Of a stretch of 55,906 bases of DNA, positions 51,319 to 55,906 are shown one piece after another. A program made the translations under genes and the position numbers. The notes below the pieces were generated by a model. The model ran no database searches. It was not told the DNA's origin and worked only from the letters and a program-made list of their open reading frames with translations. This DNA is from Flavobacteriales bacterium (lineage in GTDB: Bacteria > Bacteroidota > Bacteroidia > JACJYZ01), in the NCBI GenBank assembly GCA_020435415.1, contig JAGQZQ010000011.1, forward strand, positions 1 through 55,906, written 5' to 3'. Numbering within the stretch: position 1 is the stretch's first letter; each line of letters begins with the position of its first letter.

Positions 51319-51651
51319 TCAGGCATTGCCAATTTGACCTGCCTTAATGACCTGTCTCGGATCGTCTTCGGAGATCAGGTCCCTGATATGGCAGTCCAGT
51401 AAGGCAGCCAGTATGAACAGGTCCACCAAATGAGGCTGGCATTTATTGGCACACCATCCATTCAGGGTGTTGCAGGTTTTGCTCATGCGCCTGGCAACCC
51501 AGGCCTGACTTACGCCTTTTTGGTCAAGTACCTCTTTAATCCTGTTAATCTGAAACTGCTTCAAATGTGATCTGACGTGATCAAGATTTACGCTATCCAT
51601 AGTGCTGTTGTTGATGCGGTACAACATGTTGGGCATGTCATGTGTTATCAT
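51319..51651 (-). CDS. XRE-type helix-turn-helix transcriptional regulator
   Basis: A 110-residue DNA-binding protein. The helix-turn-helix covers about residues 37-90: INRIKEVLDQKGVSQAWVARRM, SKTCNTLNGWCAN, then PHLVDLFILAALLDCHIRDLI, the usual five-helix XRE domain. It has an N-terminal extension of ~35 residues; a shorter product from Met18 is possible, but the -7 element TATCTTTG lies 16 bases before the ATG at 51651, which supports this start. Four cysteines are present, one of them in the recognition-helix region. It is divergent from rpoD with about 98 bases between, so it may regulate itself and perhaps rpoD. Confidence 0.85.
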   Translation of the reverse strand: MITHDMPNMLYRINNSTMDSVNLDHVRSHLKQFQINRIKEVLDQKGVSQAWVARRMSKTCNTLNGWCANKCQPHLVDLFILAALLDCHIRDLISEDDPRQVIKAGQIGNA

Positions 51652-51667
51652 TCCGATGCCCTTGTTT

Positions 51668-51675
51668 CAAAGATA
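51668..51675 (-). promoter_or_regulatory. -7 promoter element TATCTTTG for the XRE regulator
   Basis: Exact TAxxTTTG on the minus strand, 16 bases upstream of the regulator's ATG; a TTTG lies 15 bases further upstream. Confidence 0.55.
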
Positions 51676-51698
51676 ACAATAAAACTTGTACAAATATG

Positions 51699-51733
51699 TT
51701 TTGTATATGGTATGGTTATTGCAATATAATTTG
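51699..51733 (+). promoter_or_regulatory. Promoter of rpoD: TTTTG and TATAATTTG
   Basis: TTTTG at 51699-51703 and TAATTTG within TATAATTTG at 51725-51733, about 23 bases apart. GAGGAGAG at 51733-51740 may act as a Shine-Dalgarno sequence for the ATG at 51750. Confidence 0.45.
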
Positions 51734-51749
51734 AGGAGAGTCAAAAATT

Positions 51750-52616
51750 ATGAGACAGTTAAAAATCACCAAACAGATCACCGATCGAAGTAGTACGTCG
51801 GTTGATCGTTACTTGCAGGATATTAGCAAGTATAACCTGATCACTTCCGAGGAAGAAACCGATCTCGCCAAACGAATCAGGCAGGGCGATCATGTGGCAC
51901 TGGAACATCTTGTTCAGGCCAACCTTCGCTTTGTGGTTTCCGTGGCGAAACAGTATCAGCATATGGGAATGACCCTGGCCGATCTGATCAATCAAGGCAA
52001 CATCGGGTTGGTAAAAGCAGCCGAACGCTTTGATGAGACAAAAGGCTTCAAGTTTATTTCCTACGCAGTGTGGTGGATCAGACAATCCATTCTTCAGGCA
52101 TTGGCCGAACAATCACGAATCATACGGTTGCCTTTAAACCAGATCGGCTCGTTAAACAGGATCAATAAAGAGTTTTCTAACCTGGAGCAGGAATTCGAGC
52201 GGGAACCTACCAGCTTCGAACTGGCTGAGCGTCTTGAGATCGAGGGAAGTAAGGTGGAGGAGACGCTAAGGGCAGCGCAGAATCATTCATCCATCGATGC
52301 CCCGATTAATGACGAGGAGAACAGCACATTGGCCAGTTTGCTGGAAAACAAAGATGCGCCTTACGCTGATGATCATCTGATGAGTGAATCGCTGAACAGT
52401 GAGATAGATCGGGCTTTGAGCACGCTTTCTCCTACAGAGAAAGAAGTGATCAAGTTATTCTTCGGAATCGGATTGAACCATGGCCTTACCCTTGAGGAGA
52501 TAGGTAACCGGCTTGAATTGACGCGTGAACGAATTCGTCAGATCAAGGAACGGGCGCTGAAACGACTTAGGGAAAAAAGTCGGAGCCGCATACTGAGGAA
52601 CTTTCTGGGAGAATAA
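51750..52616 (+). CDS. rpoD: Primary RNA polymerase sigma factor (RpoD/SigA)
   Basis: Housekeeping sigma factor of 288 residues, the short form usual in Bacteroidota, lacking region 1.1. Region 1.2 begins with SVDRYLQDISKYNLITSEEETDLAKRI, region 2 has NLRFVVSVAKQY, DLINQGNIGLVKAAERFD and FISYAVWWIRQSI (-7 recognition and melting), region 3 follows with PTSFELAERL, and region 4.2 has LTLEEIGNRLELTRERIRQIKERAL for -33 recognition. The TAxxTTTG elements in this window are the expected targets of this factor. It is divergent from an XRE-type regulator and followed by a gene with its own near-leaderless promoter. Confidence 0.96.
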   Translation: MRQLKITKQITDRSSTSVDRYLQDISKYNLITSEEETDLAKRIRQGDHVALEHLVQANLRFVVSVAKQYQHMGMTLADLINQGNIGLVKAAERFDETKGFKFISYAVWWIRQSILQALAEQSRIIRLPLNQIGSLNRINKEFSNLEQEFEREPTSFELAERLEIEGSKVEETLRAAQNHSSIDAPINDEENSTLASLLENKDAPYADDHLMSESLNSEIDRALSTLSPTEKEVIKLFFGIGLNHGLTLEEIGNRLELTRERIRQIKERALKRLREKSRSRILRNFLGE

Positions 52617-52637
52617 TCTTCACTTAAAGGTAATCCT

Positions 52638-52645
52638 TACTTTTG
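52638..52645 (+). promoter_or_regulatory. -7 promoter element TACTTTTG for the phosphatase gene
   Basis: Exact TAxxTTTG ending four bases before the ATG at 52650, so transcription should start at or next to the start codon. Confidence 0.6.
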
Positions 52646-52649
52646 CACC

Positions 52650-53114
52650 ATGTCGAGTACAAGGATTTTAATGGTGTGTCTCGGAAATATTTGCCGGTCG
52701 CCATTGGCAGAAGGTATTCTGAAACATAAAGTAGCTTCGGTGAATCTTGATGTTCTGGTGGATTCTGCCGGAACTTCCGGATGGCATGAAGGTGAACATC
52801 CTGACCAAAGAGCCGTTCAGGTGGCACGACTAAATGGGGTGGATATCTCTGGGCTACGTGCTAGGCCATTCTCCACATCTGATTTTGATCGTTTCGATCA
52901 TATTTTTGTGATGGATGCTCAAAACTATCGGGACGTTCTGCTTCAGGCAACCGATGACTCCCAGAAAAGGAAGGTTGCCATGATCCTTAATAAATCATAT
53001 CCCGGAGAAGATATGTCAGTTCCGGACCCTTATTATGGTGGGGACGATGGATTTAAACATGTCTTTAACCTCCTTGATGATGCCTGTGAAAAAATCATTG
53101 AATCACTCCGCTGA
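52650..53114 (+). CDS. Low-molecular-weight protein-tyrosine phosphatase
   Basis: A 154-residue cytosolic phosphatase. The phosphate-binding loop CxxxxxRS is C10-L-G-N-I-C-R16-S17, and the general acid is D126 in DPYYGG, both in the right places, so it should be active. Length is normal. In bacteria such enzymes often pair with a tyrosine kinase that controls polysaccharide export, but none is adjacent. Its 3' end overlaps the following methyltransferase gene. The promoter lies immediately upstream and predicts a leaderless mRNA. Confidence 0.94.
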   Translation: MSSTRILMVCLGNICRSPLAEGILKHKVASVNLDVLVDSAGTSGWHEGEHPDQRAVQVARLNGVDISGLRARPFSTSDFDRFDHIFVMDAQNYRDVLLQATDDSQKRKVAMILNKSYPGEDMSVPDPYYGGDDGFKHVFNLLDDACEKIIESLR

Positions 53115-53814
53115 CCCCTGTTTGTTTCTTATCCCCTCTTCTCTTTCTGAACAGCCACGATATGATTGGATGGCACCCGGGATTATTGAGGCTATATCCT
53201 TTTGTCATCTATACTTTGTTGAACACATTAAGACGGCCCGGCGATTGTTGGCAAAGTCAGGATATGCATCTAAAATAGATCAGTCGGTTTTTATTGAGAT
53301 GCACAGAGGCGTCGATACCTCCCAGGCAATTGAGGCATTGCAATCGTTATCCGCCGGGCAATGTGCCGGAATCATTTCCGATGCCGGACTGCCTTGCGTA
53401 GCTGATCCGGGATCCGTTGTTGTTGAGTTGGCGCAACAAATGGGAATCCGGGTGGTGCCTCTTCCCGGCCCTTCTTCTATCATGATGGCTTTGATGGCCT
53501 CCGGAATGAATGGTCAACAGTTTGCCTTCCACGGCTATTTGTCCAGAGAAACACATGACAGACGTAAGTCGTTACAGAAGTTACAGATGGAGGTCGCTAA
53601 AACTGGGATTACCCAAATCTTCATGGAAACCCCTTACCGGAATGAGGCTATGTTGAAAGACATATTGTCCGTTTGTCAGTCTGAGATCAGATTGTGTATT
53701 GCGATGGATATTTCCGGACCTTATGAGTATATCCGTTCCCAATCTATTGCGGAATGGAAAAAGCATCTCCCCAAATTTTATAAGAACCCGGCCATATTTG
53801 TAATGGGCAGGTAG
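53080..53814 (+). CDS. RsmI-family SAM-dependent methyltransferase (tetrapyrrole methylase fold)
   Basis: A protein of about 244 residues with the tetrapyrrole-methylase fold. Landmarks are LFLIPSSLSE at the N-terminus, FVEHIKTARRLLAKSGY, the glycine-rich ISDAGLPCVADPGS with the SAM-binding loop, PLPGPSSIMMALMASGMNGQQFAFHGYL and FMETPYRNEAML. These match the RsmI group, which 2'-O-methylates C1402 of 16S rRNA, and in particular the shorter Bacteroidota members. The ATG at 53080 is used, overlapping the phosphatase gene by 35 bases; TTG 53098 is an alternative closer to family starts. The pair is clearly one operon. Confidence 0.88.
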   Translation: MPVKKSLNHSADPCLFLIPSSLSEQPRYDWMAPGIIEAISFCHLYFVEHIKTARRLLAKSGYASKIDQSVFIEMHRGVDTSQAIEALQSLSAGQCAGIISDAGLPCVADPGSVVVELAQQMGIRVVPLPGPSSIMMALMASGMNGQQFAFHGYLSRETHDRRKSLQKLQMEVAKTGITQIFMETPYRNEAMLKDILSVCQSEIRLCIAMDISGPYEYIRSQSIAEWKKHLPKFYKNPAIFVMGR

Positions 53815-53845
53815 TCTGATTTCAGCACGTAAACAGGGAATGCAC

Positions 53846-53853
53846 TATCTTCG
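53846..53853 (+). promoter_or_regulatory. Possible -7 element TATCTTCG for the PBP gene
   Basis: One mismatch from TAxxTTTG, ending six bases before the GTG start at 53860. Confidence 0.4.
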
Positions 53854-53859
53854 CTAACC

Positions 53860-55906
53860 GTGAAACAGTTGAATGTAAAAGCTCTGAAGAAGGTTGTAAT
53901 GCGTGTTGTTCACGTTCGTTCGTGGCCCCGTAGGGTAAAATGGCTGGCTATCGCAACGGCAGGTTTTATTGTGCTTGGTGCCTTAGTCTTCATGCTCTTT
54001 ATCGCCGCCTTACTGAATGGTCGGTTTGGTCCGTTGCCTGATGCGGAAGAGTTAGCTGATATCCGGAATTATGTGGGATCGGAAGTTTACTCCAGGGACA
54101 GTGTGTTACTGGGAACCTACTTTGTTGAAAACCGCACAAACGTAAAACGGTCGGAGATTCCCGATGTCGTGATCAATGCCCTCGTCTCAACAGAAGATGC
54201 ACGATTCTTCGAGCACCACGGAGTTGATAAAAGAAGTATGCTCCGGGTGCTGTTCAAGTCTTTATTAGGTGGGGATCAACGCTCCGGCGGAGGGAGTACG
54301 ATAAGTCAGCAACTGGCTAAAAATCTCTATCCCCGGAAGTCCTTTGGCAAATTGTCCATGCCTGTGAACAAAGCTCGTGAGGCTATCATAGCCATGCGCC
54401 TGGAGGATACCTACTCAAAGGATGAGATACTTGTCCTCTATCTGAACACGGTCCCTTTTGGTGAAGATGTTTATGGTATAGAAGCCGCTGCCCGGCGATT
54501 CTTTAACAAGAAGCCCATGGAATTGCAGGTTGAAGAAGCGGCGGTTCTGATTGGGTTGTTGAAGGCACCCACACAGTACAACCCGAGAGTGAATCCAAAA
54601 AACAGTTTGTTCAGACGCAATGTTGTTTTAGGTCAAATGAACAAATACGGATATCTGGATCGCGAGAGCGCAGACTCCATCACATCCCTTCCCCTTACCT
54701 TGAATTATGGCTTTGCCAGTCATAGCGACGGTCCTGCCCCTTACTTTCGCGAGTACCTGCGCCTTTGGATGCTGGAATGGTGTAAGGAACACAAAAAACC
54801 GAATGGTGAAAACTACAACCTCTATACGGACGGTCTGAAGATATATACCACCATTCATTCAGATATTCAGCGGTACGCAGAAAAGGCAGTTGCAAAACAT
54901 ATGCGTTCACTCCAAAATACGTTTTACAAGCACTGGGGTAAGACCCCACCCTGGCGTGGTAAGCCACACGTTATGGAGATGGCGATGAAGCGATCACAAC
55001 GTTATCAGAGATTGAAAAAGCAGGATAAATCAAAAACTGAGATCAAGGCATCATTTAATGATACCGTTCACAGCGACTTCTTCTCCTGGGATGGGGATAC
55101 GCTACTTGCCATGACGGCATGGGACTCATTGGCTTACTACCAGAAAATTCTTCAGGCCGGTTTTATCGCCTCTGATGTAAATAATGGGGAGCTACTTGCA
55201 TGGGTAGGTGGTATAAGGCATCGGTATTTTAAATATGATCACGTTACGGCCAAGAGACAGGCAGGCTCAACCTTTAAGCCCCTGGTGTATGCCGCTGCCC
55301 TGGAAAAAGGATTCGCGCCCTGTGACTATGTTTCCAACAGACAAAAAACGTATAAGGAGTACGAAGACTGGCAACCGGAGAATGCGGAAGAAGAGTATGG
55401 CGGCAAATATTCATTGTACGGTGGACTGGCTCATTCTGTCAATACGGTTTCCGTGCAACTCCTCATGGAGACGGGTATTCCGGCGGTGATCAGTCTGGCC
55501 AGAAAAATGGGCGTTTCATCCGAATTGAAAGAGGTTCCATCGCTTGCGCTTGGCATTTCAGATGTTTCTTTGTTGGAGATGGTACAAGCCTATTCGGTTT
55601 TTGCAAACGGTGGACTCTATCGACCATCGTCTTTCCTGCTCGCGGTGACCAAAGAAGACGGTACTTTGATACAGGACTTTACCAAAGAAAGAAAGAAAGC
55701 AAAGAGGGTCGTTTCCACGGCAACCGCTAATACGATGAACTTTATGCTGCAAAAAGTGGTGGAAGAAGGAACGGCACACCGGCTTCGCACCACCTATGGA
55801 CTTCGTGGAGATATGGCCGGGAAAACGGGGACCACACAATCCCATGCAGATGGATGGTATATTGGTCTTATGCCAGGTATTGCAGCCGGGGCATGGGTAG
55901 GCGCTG
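53860..55906 (+). CDS. Class A penicillin-binding protein (PBP1A-like), 3' end outside the window
   Basis: Bifunctional peptidoglycan synthase, 682 residues visible and still open at the window's end. A short basic cytoplasmic N-terminus is followed by one membrane anchor (about residues 29-51). The glycosyltransferase domain (GT51) has the catalytic E112 in STEDARFFEHHGVD and GGSTISQQLAKNLYPR. The transpeptidase domain has the three penicillin-binding motifs: S470-T-F-K473, S526-V-N and K655-T-G-T. The start is GTG at 53860, preceded by a -7-like element; no upstream ATG is in frame. The frame has no stop from 53860 to 55906. Confidence 0.95.
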   Translation, partial: MKQLNVKALKKVVMRVVHVRSWPRRVKWLAIATAGFIVLGALVFMLFIAALLNGRFGPLPDAEELADIRNYVGSEVYSRDSVLLGTYFVENRTNVKRSEIPDVVINALVSTEDARFFEHHGVDKRSMLRVLFKSLLGGDQRSGGGSTISQQLAKNLYPRKSFGKLSMPVNKAREAIIAMRLEDTYSKDEILVLYLNTVPFGEDVYGIEAAARRFFNKKPMELQVEEAAVLIGLLKAPTQYNPRVNPKNSLFRRNVVLGQMNKYGYLDRESADSITSLPLTLNYGFASHSDGPAPYFREYLRLWMLEWCKEHKKPNGENYNLYTDGLKIYTTIHSDIQRYAEKAVAKHMRSLQNTFYKHWGKTPPWRGKPHVMEMAMKRSQRYQRLKKQDKSKTEIKASFNDTVHSDFFSWDGDTLLAMTAWDSLAYYQKILQAGFIASDVNNGELLAWVGGIRHRYFKYDHVTAKRQAGSTFKPLVYAAALEKGFAPCDYVSNRQKTYKEYEDWQPENAEEEYGGKYSLYGGLAHSVNTVSVQLLMETGIPAVISLARKMGVSSELKEVPSLALGISDVSLLEMVQAYSVFANGGLYRPSSFLLAVTKEDGTLIQDFTKERKKAKRVVSTATANTMNFMLQKVVEEGTAHRLRTTYGLRGDMAGKTGTTQSHADGWYIGLMPGIAAGAWVGA

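Overview
The window looks like chromosomal DNA of a free-living member of the Bacteroidota. Several genes are preceded by the phylum's -7 promoter element TAxxTTTG, four secreted proteins end in a type IX secretion (T9SS) sorting domain (one of them a shortened or divergent copy), the primary sigma factor is the short ~288-residue form without region 1.1, and there is a TonB-dependent receptor with a carboxypeptidase-like plug extension. Most of the window is ordinary housekeeping and envelope biology, with accessory material concentrated at 6.7-7.2 kb, 20.7-23.2 kb, 36.2-39.1 kb and 48.2-50.9 kb.

Layout. 0-5.2 kb: a biotin operon (bioB-bioF-bioD-bioA) followed by a short-chain dehydrogenase whose leader is a period-7 repeat. 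5.2-9 kb: a TPR-like helical protein on the minus strand, a decayed SprB-type adhesin repeat, an ECF sigma factor overlapping a small membrane protein, and fabI. 9-14.5 kb: clpC and gyrA, divergent. 14.5-20.7 kb: two convergent paralogous secreted TPR proteins, an M16 zinc protease and an FKBP-type prolyl isomerase lipoprotein. 20.7-23.2 kb: a repeat-rich accessory stretch with heptamer satellites, a 15-bp tandem array, a copy of an inverted-repeat element between direct repeats, a decapitated monooxygenase gene, a lone AT-rich secreted protein and a STAS-like protein. 23.2-31 kb: a DUF2911/TPR protein, a minus-strand operon (two tandem membrane paralogues and a TIGR01777 epimerase), a structured leader with an intrinsic terminator in front of an MFS transporter, a T9SS beta-helix protein, a pentapeptide-repeat protein and a YrbG-like cation antiporter. 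31-36.2 kb: three tightly packed polytopic membrane proteins ending in a TMTC-like TPR protein, probably a glycosyl-transfer or polymer-export operon. 36.2-39 kb: a YadA-head-like T9SS adhesin broken by one in-frame TGA. 39.3-48 kb: an MFS transporter, a DUF1579-like secreted protein, a radical SAM protein, an unusual subtilase, a T9SS double-PDZ protein, an outer-membrane barrel and a TonB-dependent receptor. 48.2-50.9 kb: a T9SS metzincin broken by one in-frame TAA. 51.1-55.9 kb: tRNA-Pro(CGG), an XRE-type regulator divergent from rpoD, a low-molecular-weight tyrosine phosphatase, an RsmI-family methyltransferase and a class A penicillin-binding protein that runs off the window.

Most worth following up: (1) the 26118-26290 leader, where nested helices, two tiny overlapping ORFs and a terminator whose 5' arm can pair alternatively suggest an attenuator or riboswitch for the MFS gene; (2) a family of period-7 satellite arrays with the unit RGTTxxx, two of them ending in the same 20-bp sequence; (3) two large T9SS substrates, each otherwise intact and each cut by a single in-frame stop; (4) a 12-bp perfect palindrome centred on the start codons of an outer-membrane protein. 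Everything here was read by eye; no database search or folding program was run.
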